Shown here in pieces: positions 43,528 through 53,745 of a stretch of DNA of 53,781 nucleotides. Below the pieces are notes generated by a model that worked only from the letters and a program-made list of their open reading frames with translations, did no database searches and was not told where the DNA came from. The first letter of the stretch is position 1, and the number at the start of each line of letters is the position of its first letter. A program made the position numbers and the translations under genes. The stretch comes from Melioribacteraceae bacterium. Its GTDB lineage: Bacteria > Bacteroidota > Ignavibacteria > Ignavibacteriales > Melioribacteraceae. The stretch covers positions 1 through 53,781 of the forward strand of contig JALSTB010000092.1 of NCBI GenBank assembly GCA_026983955.1, in the 5' to 3' direction.

Positions 43528-45423
43528 ATGAAATATAAAATTACATTTTATACTGGAACCAAAAGCGGGGCGGGCACAGACGCAAATATTTCCATAAAAA
43601 TTTCGGGAGAAAAATACTCTACGGAAAAAATCGATTTGTCAAAATTTTTCGGGAAAAGCGATTTTGAGAAAGGGAGCGTCTCGCATTGTACAATCGACTT
43701 GCCCGACTTGGGTATGGTAAAATCATTCTCGGTTTACCAAAACGGCAAAGGCTTTGGCTCCGATTGGTTTTTATCCCATATAACCGTTGAAAATATTGAC
43801 CGGAATAAATTCTGGTTTGTAAATGTTAACAAATGGATTGAAGAAGGTAAAGGATATAATTTCCGCACCGTTTCCGCAAAAGAATATTTAATTGAAATTT
43901 TTACCGGTACCCTTCCCGGTTCCGGTACCGATTCCAATATTTTCTTTTCATTCAAAGGTACAAAAGCAAAAACCGGATTTATAAACATCAATGCATTCAC
44001 AGAGGATGACAGTTTTAAATCCGGTCACATAACAAAATTCCGGATAGTTCTGCCAGTGTTCGGTACCATGAAATCTTTAAACGTAACATCGGATGATGAA
44101 GGCATTTCCTCCAATTGGTATCTGAACCGTGTTGTTCTTTACGATTCCGGAAATTTGAAAAAAACCGCATTTTCATTTTTCAATTGGGTAAAACCTTTTG
44201 AAACTTATTCGCTTTTACCGGACCTGAGTGAATACACAATAAAAGTCTATACGGGCAACATAGCGGGAGCCGGTACTGATGCCAATGTAAAACTGGTAAT
44301 CGAAGGAACAAAAGGAAAAACCCCGCCCATCCGCTTGAACGAGCTGGTTGCCAAAAATGTTTTTGAAGCCGGAAATCTGGATATCTTTAAAATTGTAAGC
44401 AAAAACCTGGGCGAACTGAGAAAAATTACCGTTTCCCACGATGAACAATGGCTTGCAGACGGTTGGTATTTAAACAAAATAGTCATTGAGAATCCCCAAC
44501 AAAAAAAACATTGGGAATTTCCATGCTATACTTGGCTCGATAAATCGGAAGCACCGCATAAAACAAAACTGGAACTTACAACGGCGAAACCGGAGCCGCG
44601 CCCCTTTTATGTAATTGCACACATGGTAAATACACCTTCGTACGTTGAAGAAGCGCTGGATATGGGAGCAAACGCAATTGAGTGCGATATTACTCCCCGC
44701 TTACAGCCGGACGGTTCGTTCAAGTTTGAAGTATATCATGGTTTTCGTCCCGACTTTGATCCCGATTCCATTAATTTGATGGAACGTAGTGTTGCAAAAA
44801 CCGGTTTGCCCGATTTTTTAGACTACTTAAATATTTTAATTTCCGAATACAAGAATTTTAGTCTTATAATATTCGATAACAAGCTCGGGAAAGTACCGAA
44901 AAGCAAACTCGAGCAGTGTGGCGTTGAATTTGTAAATACAATTTCCAAACAAATTCCGTTTTCCGTCAACGGAATTAAATGCGTGCTCTCCGTGCCGGGC
45001 AGTGAATATGTCGATTTTATCAGAGGCGCCCACAAAGCAATAAAGAAAAAAAACCTGAGGTTTATCGGTTTTGACTTCAGTGAAGAAAATATTTACGATA
45101 GTATGATGACCTTCCGTAAATTGAAGTTTCCGAATTTGTGGTGGGGACGCGGAATCGCTTCGACCGTTCCCAAACCCGTTACGCATTTTATCCCACAATT
45201 TTTGCTGGCTGCAAAATTCAGGCGTCGAAGAGGAATTATAAAGAAAATTTATTATTGGACTTTGGACGATCCGGATTCAATGGCAAGAATGATGGTAACC
45301 GCTCTCGATGGAATTATTGTTAACGACCCGGTGAAGCTGCTAAAAGTTTTGGAAAAAGAAGAATTTAAACACAAATACCGCCTTGCCACAAGAAAAGACG
45401 ACCCGTTTTCGATTTTCAAATAA
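43528..45423 (+). CDS. Triple PLAT domain protein fused to a sphingomyelinase D-like phosphodiesterase
   Basis: The product has 631 residues. Three PLAT/LH2 domains (about 3-105, 118-222, 234-338) each begin with a YTG...GAGTDAN-type motif. The C-terminal 275 residues match the spider/Corynebacterium sphingomyelinase D family: AHMVN with His365, IECD with Glu385 and Asp387 (spacing equal to His12-Glu32-Asp34), YHG with His404, FDNK with Asp450, KIYYW with Trp577, and the tail KYRLATRKDDPF (about 616-627), the SMD-tail motif. The Cys pair of the spider class I loop is absent. No signal peptide is seen. A weak -35/-10 lies near 43465-43495. Confidence 0.9.
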   Translation: MKYKITFYTGTKSGAGTDANISIKISGEKYSTEKIDLSKFFGKSDFEKGSVSHCTIDLPDLGMVKSFSVYQNGKGFGSDWFLSHITVENIDRNKFWFVNVNKWIEEGKGYNFRTVSAKEYLIEIFTGTLPGSGTDSNIFFSFKGTKAKTGFININAFTEDDSFKSGHITKFRIVLPVFGTMKSLNVTSDDEGISSNWYLNRVVLYDSGNLKKTAFSFFNWVKPFETYSLLPDLSEYTIKVYTGNIAGAGTDANVKLVIEGTKGKTPPIRLNELVAKNVFEAGNLDIFKIVSKNLGELRKITVSHDEQWLADGWYLNKIVIENPQQKKHWEFPCYTWLDKSEAPHKTKLELTTAKPEPRPFYVIAHMVNTPSYVEEALDMGANAIECDITPRLQPDGSFKFEVYHGFRPDFDPDSINLMERSVAKTGLPDFLDYLNILISEYKNFSLIIFDNKLGKVPKSKLEQCGVEFVNTISKQIPFSVNGIKCVLSVPGSEYVDFIRGAHKAIKKKNLRFIGFDFSEENIYDSMMTFRKLKFPNLWWGRGIASTVPKPVTHFIPQFLLAAKFRRRRGIIKKIYYWTLDDPDSMARMMVTALDGIIVNDPVKLLKVLEKEEFKHKYRLATRKDDPFSIFK

Positions 45424-45504
45424 GCCGGGTCTCTGCATGGTTTTTGATTTTAGTAATCAACATCTTAATTTTACACTCCGAAATTTATCACTTAAAAGGC
45501 ACGT

Positions 45505-47673
45505 ATGAACAACATCGAAATTATCTCCCGTAAATTTTCACTTAGTCCCAAACAAGTAACCGCTGTTCTGAATTTATTAAACGACGGAGCTACAATTCCA
45601 TTTATTGCCCGTTACAGAAAAGAAAAAACCGGCGGATTGGATGAAGAAATTCTCAGAAAAATTGAAACCGAACACATGTATTTGAGCGTTTTGGAAGATA
45701 GAAAGGAAACGGTTTTAAAATCAATTGAAGAACAAGGAAAGTTAACCAGCGAATTAAAAAACAAAATTCTGGCTGCGGAAAAACTTCAAGAAGTTGAAGA
45801 TCTTTATCTTCCTTACAAACCCAAAAGAAAAACGCGCGGAACTGTAGCCAAATCGAAAGGCTTGGAACCGCTTGCAAAATTTATTTTGGATAATCCGGGG
45901 TTCAACGGAAATTTGGACGAAATCCTGAAAAAATATTTGGACGGGGAAAAAGGCGTTACAACAACGGAAGAAGCGCTTCAAGGTGCAAAAGACATTATTG
46001 CCGAAAATATTAATGAGAGCGCCGAAGTAAGAAAAGAAGTAAGAGAGTTTCTATCGACCGGCTCAAAAATAATTTCACGGAAAGTCAACAATCCGAAAAC
46101 ACAAGCCGGTAAGAAAGATGTTTATGAAATTTATCACGATTTCGAAACCGGCATTCTTAATATTAAACCGTACCAAACACTTGCCCTAAACCGGGGAGAA
46201 CGTGAAGGTTTTTTGAGAGTAAATCTGAAATACGATAAAAACCGCATTTTGGAAAAAATCAGAAAAGTGTTTTTTCCATATAAAGAATCGGTATTCGATG
46301 ATATTTTATCGGAAATAATTCAAGATGCCTTTACCCGCTTAATTTATCCCTCAATTGAAAGAGAAGTGCGGAATAATCTAACCGAAGAGGCAGAGGAACA
46401 TGCAATTGAAATTTTCAGCTCGAACTTGCGTCAACTTTTATTGCAACCACCGTTAAGCGGGAAAAAAATAATGGGTATCGATCCGGGATTCGTTTCCGGC
46501 TCAAAAGTGGCTGTAATTGATGAAACCGGGAAATATTTGGAGGGACGTACAATTTATCCGCATCCGCCGCAAAATAAAGTTACAGAATCCAAGAAAATTT
46601 TAATTGAGTTAATTAATAATTATAATGTTGAAATTATTGCCATTGGAAACGGAACGGCAAGCCGGGAAACCGAATTATTTGTTTCGGAATTAATAAAAGA
46701 AAATAACTTAAATTGTCATTATTTAATTGTAAATGAAGCCGGAGCGTCCGTTTACTCGGCATCACCGCTTGCCAAAGAAGAGTTCCCCACTTTGGAGGCA
46801 AGTCAACGCGGTAATATTTCCATTGCCCGCCGTGTTCTCGATCCCCTTGCCGAATTGGTTAAAATCGATCCCAAATCGATTGGTGTCGGTTTGTATCAAC
46901 ATGACGTTAATCAAAAACTTCTTAAAAAGAAATTGGATGACGTAGTTGTAAGCTGCGTTAACTACGTTGGAGTTGATCTTAATACCGCTTCGGCCGCTTT
47001 GTTGACGTACGTTTCCGGCATGAACAAGCGGATTGCAAAAAAAATCGTCGAATACCGGGATACACATAAAAAATTCAAATCGCGCAAAGAGCTTAAAAAT
47101 GTTTCGGGGGTTGGTGAAAAACTTTTCGAGCAGGCTGCCGGTTTTTTAAAAATCCCGGAAAGTGAAAACCCCTTGGACAACACTTTTATTCATCCCGAAT
47201 CTTATAAAGCAACAGAAAAATTGTTGGAAATGTGCAATGTACCAATCAAAGCAATAAATGAAAAAGGCGAAATAGTTGAAATGTTCGTGAAGAAAAAAGG
47301 AGTCCGGAAAATTGCGGAAGAATTGGGAATTGGAGAATTCACACTTAACGACATTATTAACAACTTGAAAAAGCCCGGGCGCGATCCGCGTGAAGAAATG
47401 CCTAAACCGGTTTTGCGAAGTGACGTTTTAAAAATTGAAGACTTGCACGAAGGAATGAAACTAAAGGGCACGGTGAGAAACATTGTGGATTTCGGCGCAT
47501 TTGTCGATATTGGAATTAAACAAGATGCCCTTCTTCACATATCGGAAATAGCTGATAAATATATCAAACACCCTTTGGAAGTATTGAAAGTTGGTGATAT
47601 AATTGAGGTTGCCGTAAAAAACATCGATAAAGACAAAGGAAGGGTTGCATTAACAATGAAAAATTTTCGCTGA
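45505..47673 (+). CDS. tex: Tex-family S1 RNA-binding protein
   Basis: The product has 722 residues with the usual Tex layout: N-terminal helical part (VTAVLNLLNDGATIPFIARYRKEKTGGLDE), a YqgF/RNase H-like domain (MGIDPGFVSGSKVAVID), helix-hairpin-helix repeats (GVDLNTASAALLTYVSGMNKRIAKKIVEYRD and VSGVGEKLFEQAAGFLKI) and a C-terminal S1 domain (GTVRNIVDFGAFVDIGIKQDALLHIS). Tex proteins bind nucleic acid and affect transcription. An AAAGG site precedes the ATG. Confidence 0.96.
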   Translation: MNNIEIISRKFSLSPKQVTAVLNLLNDGATIPFIARYRKEKTGGLDEEILRKIETEHMYLSVLEDRKETVLKSIEEQGKLTSELKNKILAAEKLQEVEDLYLPYKPKRKTRGTVAKSKGLEPLAKFILDNPGFNGNLDEILKKYLDGEKGVTTTEEALQGAKDIIAENINESAEVRKEVREFLSTGSKIISRKVNNPKTQAGKKDVYEIYHDFETGILNIKPYQTLALNRGEREGFLRVNLKYDKNRILEKIRKVFFPYKESVFDDILSEIIQDAFTRLIYPSIEREVRNNLTEEAEEHAIEIFSSNLRQLLLQPPLSGKKIMGIDPGFVSGSKVAVIDETGKYLEGRTIYPHPPQNKVTESKKILIELINNYNVEIIAIGNGTASRETELFVSELIKENNLNCHYLIVNEAGASVYSASPLAKEEFPTLEASQRGNISIARRVLDPLAELVKIDPKSIGVGLYQHDVNQKLLKKKLDDVVVSCVNYVGVDLNTASAALLTYVSGMNKRIAKKIVEYRDTHKKFKSRKELKNVSGVGEKLFEQAAGFLKIPESENPLDNTFIHPESYKATEKLLEMCNVPIKAINEKGEIVEMFVKKKGVRKIAEELGIGEFTLNDIINNLKKPGRDPREEMPKPVLRSDVLKIEDLHEGMKLKGTVRNIVDFGAFVDIGIKQDALLHISEIADKYIKHPLEVLKVGDIIEVAVKNIDKDKGRVALTMKNFR

Positions 47674-47736
47674 GAATTTATAAAAACTTAATTATCTTGC
47701 AATACCGTTAAATTTTCAACTTATTAGATTTCGTAA

Positions 47737-48495
47737 ATGAGTGTTTATAGCAAAATATTGAAAACCATTGCTGAAAAAGGCGCCGCCTATTTTGTTTTGA
47801 TTGACCCCGATAAGGTTAATGAAAACAACATAGCGGAATTTTTGCAAGTTTCGGAAAAGGCGGGCGTGGACGGATTTTTTGTCGGCGGCAGTTTAATTGT
47901 AAACGGTGATTTCGAAAAAAGCATAAAACTGATTAAAGAATACAGTGCTTTACCGGTAATAATTTTTCCGGGCAGTGTTAATCAACTTTCCCCCGATGCC
48001 GATGCCGTTTTATACTTATCCCTCATCAGCGGACGCAATGCCGAACATCTTATAGGCAAACAAGTGCTTGCCGCACCGGTTATCAAAAAATTTAATTTGG
48101 AAGCAATTTCCACTGGCTACATGTTGATTGAATCAGGCAAACAAACAACCGCCGAATATATCAGCGGTACGAAACCGATACCGCGCAATAAACCGGAAAT
48201 TGCAACTGCTACCGCTTTAGCCGCACAATTTTTGGGAATGAAATTGGTTTACCTCGAAGGCGGCTCCGGCGCCGAAAATCATGTGCCTTTGGAAATGATT
48301 AAATCCGTTTCGGAAGAAATTGAAATTCCGTTGATTGTCGGCGGAGGAATAAGAACTCCCGGTGTTGCGCGGAAAATGGTTAACAACGGAGCAAATATCA
48401 TTGTTACGGGAAACTTTTTCGAAGATAGAAACAATTGGAATTTAATGAAAGATTTCGCTTCGGCGATTCACACAAAATTACCCGTCGATGTTTAA
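47737..48495 (+). CDS. Geranylgeranylglyceryl phosphate synthase family protein
   Basis: The product has 252 residues of the GGGPS/PcrB TIM-barrel family: YFVLIDPDKV, DGFFVGGSL, VIIFPGSVNQLSPDADAVLY, VYLEGGSGAENHVP and PLIVGGGIRTPGVARKMV with the phosphate-binding glycines. It forms an ether bond between glycerol-1-phosphate and a long polyprenyl diphosphate. Group II enzymes occur in many Bacteroidota and relatives as well as archaea. Glycerol-1-phosphate dehydrogenase is not in the window. No Shine-Dalgarno site is seen. Confidence 0.92.
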   Translation: MSVYSKILKTIAEKGAAYFVLIDPDKVNENNIAEFLQVSEKAGVDGFFVGGSLIVNGDFEKSIKLIKEYSALPVIIFPGSVNQLSPDADAVLYLSLISGRNAEHLIGKQVLAAPVIKKFNLEAISTGYMLIESGKQTTAEYISGTKPIPRNKPEIATATALAAQFLGMKLVYLEGGSGAENHVPLEMIKSVSEEIEIPLIVGGGIRTPGVARKMVNNGANIIVTGNFFEDRNNWNLMKDFASAIHTKLPVDV

Positions 48496-48511
48496 ATTAT
48501 AATATTTTAAT

Positions 48512-49096
48512 ATGGACAAGCATAAATTCATAAAAGATTCGTTAAAAGAAAGCGCCGAAGTAAAAATTGCAATAGAAGAAGCATGCGGAAACGAAATTCT
48601 GGAATCCGTTGATATGCTTGCCGGTGCATTCAGAAACGGTAATAAACTATTACTTTGCGGAAACGGCGGGAGTGCAGCTGATAGTCAACATATAGCAACG
48701 GAATTTATGATCAGGCTTAGTCACGATTTGCAACGCCCCGCTATTCCGGCAATTGCGCTCACCACAGATTCTTCAAATTTAACAGCCGGGGGCAATGATA
48801 TTGGATTCGAGAATGTTTTTGCAAGGAACATTGAAGGCCTGGGAAATAAAGGCGATATTTTGATTGCAATTTCAACAAGCGGAAATTCGAAAAACATTGT
48901 GAATGCAGTTGAAACTGCACACAAAAAAGGTATGAAAGTAATCGGATTGCTCGGAAATAACGGCGGGGCTCTGAAAGCCCTTGTTGATATTCCGATAGTA
49001 ATTCCTTCGGCAAACACCCAACGCATTCAAGAAGGACACATCACAGTTGCACACATTTTATGCGAACTGGTTGAACGTGAACTTTATCAACAATAA
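48512..49096 (+). CDS. gmhA: Sedoheptulose 7-phosphate isomerase GmhA
   Basis: The product has 194 residues, the normal GmhA size. SIS-domain motifs are present: LLLCGNGGSAADSQHIATEF, ALTTDSSNLTAGGNDIGFENVF, ISTSGNSKNIVNAV and QEGHITVAHILCELVE with catalytic His and Glu positions. It converts sedoheptulose 7-phosphate to D-glycero-D-manno-heptose 7-phosphate, the first step of ADP-heptose synthesis for lipopolysaccharide core or glycan heptose. It follows the GGGPS gene by 16 bases and ends 2 bases from the convergent receptor gene. Confidence 0.95.
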   Translation: MDKHKFIKDSLKESAEVKIAIEEACGNEILESVDMLAGAFRNGNKLLLCGNGGSAADSQHIATEFMIRLSHDLQRPAIPAIALTTDSSNLTAGGNDIGFENVFARNIEGLGNKGDILIAISTSGNSKNIVNAVETAHKKGMKVIGLLGNNGGALKALVDIPIVIPSANTQRIQEGHITVAHILCELVERELYQQ

Positions 49097-49098
49097 AA

Positions 49099-50685
49099 TT
49101 AAGCGGTCGTTAATTCTTCTAGCACTTGCTGATTGATTTCCTCTTGAGAATAACTTACCGCCGGTTCCCCTCCCATTTTGAACGAATTGACGGATACTTT
49201 TAAGTTTTCTATCAAATTATTCAGTCCGTCTATTGCGCTTGCCATGTGTTGAATGGCAACAAGTGTTTCGGAAGCCACATTATTAATCATTTCGATATTC
49301 TGTGCTATTTGTCCCGCCGTAATCGATTGTTCCTCGCTTGCCGTTGCAACTTGTGCAATTTCGTCAACTACCTTATTGGTTGTGTTTACAATATTAAGTA
49401 TAGCCTGACCCGCCTTTTGTGCGGATTCTTTACCACGCTGCACCACTTCATTACCTGCATTAATGGAAGCAACAACATCTTTTGTATCCCGTTGAATTTT
49501 GTTAATCATATCTTGTATTTCCTGGGTGGCATTGCTGGTACGTTCGGAAAGTTTTTTCACTTCGTCGGCTACAACGGCAAATCCCCGTCCGTGTTCGCCC
49601 GCCCGCGCTGCTTCAATAGCGGCATTCAGTGCTAATAAATTTGTTTGCTCTGCGATATCGTTAATAACTTTAATTATCTCACCTATTCTGTCACTGTTCT
49701 CACCCAGTTCAACAACTTTCGTTGCTGCATCGGAAACTACATTTGCAATTTCATCCATACCTTGCACGGTTTCGGTAACAACTTTTCCTCCGCTTTCCGC
49801 TTGCTGACCCGCTTCACGTGCAGAATCTGCAGCAGCAGTTGTACTGCGCGTGGTTTCCGTAACGGTGTTGTTCATTTCGCTAACTGCTGTAGCAATTTCC
49901 TGAGTTTGGTTGTTTTGTTCTTCTGCTCCCGCCGTCATTTCTTCAACGGTTGCCGCAATTTGCGAGCTTACCGAAATCGTCGTATTCACCGCTTCTTTTA
50001 CTTTCACAATCATTTTACTGATGTTCTCAACCGCTTTGTTAAAACCTAAAAATAAACTTCTTATATAATCTTTTTTCTCCGGCGGTGTTAATTTTACCGT
50101 TAAGTCACCATTTTCAAATTGTTGCATGGCTTCCAACATTGTTTTCGTATTACGTTCCAAATAATATTTCTCTTCCGAAATTTCGTTACTGTATTGTTTT
50201 AACGTATCATCAATATTTTTTGCAATAATTTTATAATAACCGTGAAGTCCCTTGCTCATTGCCGGCCGGAAATATTTGCGATGGGTTATATATTCTATTG
50301 TAGTACTTAGTTCTTTAATCAATGCTTCAAATTGATCGTTCAAATCATTAATTGCCCAGGAAATTTCACCCAATTCATCTTTTTGCTTGATTCCCGTAAT
50401 TCTTTTATCCAAAGAACCGCTGCTCATTGCGTTTACTTGTTTCAGTATCGTTTTTATAGAAGTTTCAAAATAATTAATTAGTTGTTTGGTAAATAAAACC
50501 AATACGGCCAGTAGCAAAGCAAACGACCCCAAAGGTAAATAATTGAGAAAAGCCGAACCTGATTTATTTCTGAACAATTCGTACAAAACAAAAGTTACAA
50601 ATGATAAGCCGATAATGACCAACAATCTAAATAATAGATTGCCTCTGATTGATTTGTGATTATAGACTGAAAATAAATTCTTCAT
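49099..50685 (-). CDS. CetA-like membrane chemoreceptor (TM-HAMP-signalling domain)
   Basis: The product has 528 residues. Two membrane helices (about 19-39 and 50-68) are joined by only about ten residues, so there is no periplasmic ligand domain. HAMP-like segments (about 70-125 and 178-235) follow, then the MCP signalling hairpin with tip [19 protein letters not shown]. There is no C-terminal CheR/CheB-docking pentapeptide. The upstream gene encodes an Aer-type PAS domain and overlaps by 26 bases. Together they resemble Campylobacter CetA/CetB, an aerotaxis/energy-taxis receptor split in two. Confidence 0.9.
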   Translation of the reverse strand: MKNLFSVYNHKSIRGNLLFRLLVIIGLSFVTFVLYELFRNKSGSAFLNYLPLGSFALLLAVLVLFTKQLINYFETSIKTILKQVNAMSSGSLDKRITGIKQKDELGEISWAINDLNDQFEALIKELSTTIEYITHRKYFRPAMSKGLHGYYKIIAKNIDDTLKQYSNEISEEKYYLERNTKTMLEAMQQFENGDLTVKLTPPEKKDYIRSLFLGFNKAVENISKMIVKVKEAVNTTISVSSQIAATVEEMTAGAEEQNNQTQEIATAVSEMNNTVTETTRSTTAAADSAREAGQQAESGGKVVTETVQGMDEIANVVSDAATKVVELGENSDRIGEIIKVINDIAEQTNLLALNAAIEAARAGEHGRGFAVVADEVKKLSERTSNATQEIQDMINKIQRDTKDVVASINAGNEVVQRGKESAQKAGQAILNIVNTTNKVVDEIAQVATASEEQSITAGQIAQNIEMINNVASETLVAIQHMASAIDGLNNLIENLKVSVNSFKMGGEPAVSYSQEEINQQVLEELTTA

Positions 50686-51181
50686 AAGATTTACCTTGTT
50701 CCTTTAAAATATTTTGTAACATTTTTTCTGAAGCTTGCAGCCCCTCTTTTTTATTAGCATATTTTTTTTCTTCAGATAACAATTCACTGTAAAGTTTTTT
50801 TACTTTTTGCAACGATTCCGGTTCGGGTTTCCTTCTAACGGAATAATACCCCACTATTTCACCAACATCGTTAAGAACGGGGGTTACATTGGCAAAAACC
50901 CAATAGTACGATCCGTCACTTGCCATGTTTTTCACGTATGCATTAATTTCTTTTTTGCTTTGAATTGTATCCCACAACAATTTAAAAATCACACGCGGCA
51001 TATCGGGATGCCTGATAATATTGTGAGGCTGACCCAATAACTCACTCTCTTCGTATTTGGCAAATTCCATAAACGTACGGTTGCAGTATGTCAATATTCC
51101 TTTAAGATCCGTCTTGGAAACAATAAAATCGTCTTCCCGCATTACCAGTTCGTTATCGATTGGCGTTGCTTTCGCTTTCAT
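50660..51181 (-). CDS. CetB-like PAS sensor protein (Aer-type)
   Basis: The product has 173 residues with an Aer-type PAS domain (about 12-125): [33 protein letters not shown] and [13 protein letters not shown]. The Arg-His-Pro-Asp motif and Trp positions match the FAD-binding PAS of Aer. A short C-terminal coiled coil (about 126-170) has no membrane segment. It probably senses redox state through FAD and signals to the receptor encoded next, whose start lies within this gene. GGAG precedes the ATG, and a sigma-28-type promoter lies 54 bases upstream. Confidence 0.9.
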   Translation of the reverse strand: MKAKATPIDNELVMREDDFIVSKTDLKGILTYCNRTFMEFAKYEESELLGQPHNIIRHPDMPRVIFKLLWDTIQSKKEINAYVKNMASDGSYYWVFANVTPVLNDVGEIVGYYSVRRKPEPESLQKVKKLYSELLSEEKKYANKKEGLQASEKMLQNILKEQGKSYEEFIFSL

Positions 51182-51234
51182 AAATTTTTTGCTCCGGTTT
51201 TAATTTGAAGACTTTTAACACTTTTTCAATTTCA

Positions 51235-51261
51235 TAATCGGTCTTTTTACAAAAATATTTA
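51235..51261 (-). promoter_or_regulatory. Sigma-28-like promoter of the split aerotaxis receptor
   Basis: The minus strand reads TAAATATT-N11-ACCGATTA, with TAAA and CCGAT boxes at exact spacing. The leader to the ATG at 51181 would be about 47 bases. Confidence 0.7.
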
Positions 51262-51421
51262 CACTGTTGGCAATTATTTTTATAGTTAAAACTTTTAGCA
51301 TTTACTGAAAACCCGGTTATTAAACATAACTTTAATTCGTTTAATTGGCTTTTCATAGGAATATAACAAATGAATTGACTATTTTTACGATGTAAAAAAA
51401 ATCGACTAACGGAGGGTAAAA

Positions 51422-53686
51422 ATGACTGAAAATATTGACATGATCCAAAAAGTATACGGCAATTTGGAAGATAAACTTAAGAAAGTCCGTGAAATATTAA
51501 ACAGGCCTTTAACAACCGCCGAAAAAATATTGTATACACATTTATGGAATGAACCGGCCAAAGAATTTGAACGGGGAAAAGATTACGTTGAATTGGCTCC
51601 GGACAGGGTTGCAATGCAAGACGCTACTGCGCAAATGGCTCTTTTACAATTTATGCATGCCGGAAGAAAAACCACCGCAGTTCCCACTACCGTTCATTGC
51701 GATCATTTGATATTGGCACAATCGGGTGCGGAAGAAGATTTAAAACGCGCCGAAGAAGAAAACAAGGAGGTTTACGATTTTCTCGAAAGCGTCTCCCGTA
51801 AATACGGTATAGGATTCTGGAAACCCGGCGCCGGTATCATTCACCAAGTGGTTTTGGAAAATTATGCTTTCCCGGGCGGAATGATGATTGGGACCGACTC
51901 GCATACACCCAATGCGGGTGGTTTGGGAATGATTGCAATTGGGGTTGGAGGCGCCGATGCAGTTGACGTTATGGCCGGAATGCCATGGGAACTTAAATGG
52001 CCTAAATTAATCGGAGTAAAACTTACCGGCAAACTTTCGGGTTGGACGGCTCCGAAAGATGTGATTCTCAAACTCGCCGGTATTCTTACCGTTAAGGGCG
52101 GAACCGGCGCTATAGTGGAATACTTCGGTGAAGGAACAAAATCAATTTCTTGTACGGGCAAAGCAACCATTTGTAATATGGGTGCGGAAATCGGTGCAAC
52201 AACTTCTATCTTTCCTTACGATGAAAGAATGTCCGTTTATTTGAAAAACACCGACCGGGAAGACCTGGCGGAACTTGCCGATCAATATAAAGATGACTTG
52301 AAAGCCGATCCGGAAGTTTGGGAAAATCCGGAAAAATATTTCGATCAAGTAATCGAAATTAATTTGAGCGAACTCGAACCTCATTTGAACGGACCGTTTT
52401 CACCCGACAGGGCTTGGCCGGTTTCCAAAATGAAAGAAGCCGTTAAGGAAAATGATTTTCCCGATAAAATCAGTGTCGGATTAATCGGTAGCTGCACAAA
52501 CTCAAGTTATGAAGATATCGACAGGGCAGCCAACGTTGCCAAACAAGCTCTTGCGAAAGGCTTGAAAGCCAAATCCCAATTCACTATCACGCCCGGCTCC
52601 GAACGGGTTCGTGCAACAATAGAACGCGACGGACAACTTAAAACTTTAACCGATTTGGGCGGTTTGGTTCTTGCCAATGCATGCGGACCTTGCATAGGAA
52701 TGTGGAAACGAATGGATATTAAAACGGGCGAACGGAACACAATCGTTACCTCGTTCAACAGAAACTTTGCAAAACGTAATGACGGAAATCCGGAAACACT
52801 TGCCTTTGTTGCCAGTCCCGAACTTGTAACTGCGCTGGCAATTGCCGGAAGTCTTTCCTTCAATCCCGAAACCGATGAATTGGTGAACGAAAAAGGTGAG
52901 AAAGTTAAACTCGATTCACCTTACGGCGACGAATTGCCCAAAAACGGTTTCGAAAGAGACGATAAAGGTTACATTCCGCCGGACCCGAACCCCGGAGTGG
53001 AAATAAAAGTAAAACCCGACAGCGAAAGATTGCAACTGCTGGAAAAATTCCCCCCGTGGGACGGTAACGATTTTTACGATTTGACTCTTCTATTAAAAGC
53101 AAAAGGTAAATGTACAACCGACCACATTTCCATGGCCGGACCTTGGTTAAAGTACCGCGGCCATTTGGAGAATATATCAAACAATTTATTTTTAGGTGCG
53201 GTTAATGCTTTTACCGGTAAAGCCGGGGAAGTGAAAAATCAACTTACGGGAGAATATCAATCTACACCGGAAGTGGCAAAGGATTATAAAAAACACGGAG
53301 TAAGCTGGGTGGTTGTTGGTGATGAGAATTACGGCGAAGGTTCAAGTCGCGAACACGCAGCAATGGAACCGCGTTTTATGGGCGCCAAAGCAATTGTGGT
53401 AAAAAGCTTTGCCCGTATTCATGAAACAAATCTGAAAAAACAAGGAATATTGCCATTAACTTTTGACAACCCAGCCGATTACGACAAAGTACAGGAAGAC
53501 GATAAAATAGATATCATTGGAGTGAAAGAGTTGAAACCCGGTTCACAGCTTAAAATGATTATGAAACATAAAGATGGCACGACCGACGAGGCAATTCTGA
53601 ATCACACGATGAACGAAAATCAGATTGAGTGGTTTAAAGCCGGCAGTGCGTTGAATTTAATAGCATCTCAGAATAATGCAAATTAA
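51422..53686 (+). CDS. acn: Aconitate hydratase (mitochondrial-type)
   Basis: The product has 754 residues of the mitochondrial-type aconitase family. It has [29 protein letters not shown] and the 4Fe-4S cysteines in [11 protein letters not shown] and CGPCIGMW. The C-terminal swivel domain includes [20 protein letters not shown] and [19 protein letters not shown]. It converts citrate to isocitrate in the citric acid cycle. GGAGGG precedes the ATG. It is monocistronic here and ends at a hairpin. Confidence 0.97.
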   Translation: MTENIDMIQKVYGNLEDKLKKVREILNRPLTTAEKILYTHLWNEPAKEFERGKDYVELAPDRVAMQDATAQMALLQFMHAGRKTTAVPTTVHCDHLILAQSGAEEDLKRAEEENKEVYDFLESVSRKYGIGFWKPGAGIIHQVVLENYAFPGGMMIGTDSHTPNAGGLGMIAIGVGGADAVDVMAGMPWELKWPKLIGVKLTGKLSGWTAPKDVILKLAGILTVKGGTGAIVEYFGEGTKSISCTGKATICNMGAEIGATTSIFPYDERMSVYLKNTDREDLAELADQYKDDLKADPEVWENPEKYFDQVIEINLSELEPHLNGPFSPDRAWPVSKMKEAVKENDFPDKISVGLIGSCTNSSYEDIDRAANVAKQALAKGLKAKSQFTITPGSERVRATIERDGQLKTLTDLGGLVLANACGPCIGMWKRMDIKTGERNTIVTSFNRNFAKRNDGNPETLAFVASPELVTALAIAGSLSFNPETDELVNEKGEKVKLDSPYGDELPKNGFERDDKGYIPPDPNPGVEIKVKPDSERLQLLEKFPPWDGNDFYDLTLLLKAKGKCTTDHISMAGPWLKYRGHLENISNNLFLGAVNAFTGKAGEVKNQLTGEYQSTPEVAKDYKKHGVSWVVVGDENYGEGSSREHAAMEPRFMGAKAIVVKSFARIHETNLKKQGILPLTFDNPADYDKVQEDDKIDIIGVKELKPGSQLKMIMKHKDGTTDEAILNHTMNENQIEWFKAGSALNLIASQNNAN

Positions 53687-53693
53687 TCCGGAT

Positions 53694-53728
53694 GAAGCCC
53701 GTCTTTCTTTAAGAAACGACGGGCTTTC
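53694..53728. terminator. Hairpin after the aconitase gene, probably bidirectional
   Basis: GAAGCCCGTC pairs with GACGGGCTTTC, extended by TTTC/GAAAC, around a short loop. It lies 8 bases after the acn stop and before a likely convergent gene end. T-runs are short on both strands. Confidence 0.7.
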
Positions 53729-53745
53729 ATTTCCGCATAAATTAT

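Noticed and set aside
51153-51356. A 67-codon minus-strand frame with a Cys-rich segment (CQQCKYFC) upstream of the PAS gene
   Set aside because: It contains the sigma-28-like promoter of the PAS gene and overlaps its start by 29 bases. It has no ribosome site of its own, so it is more likely a chance frame.
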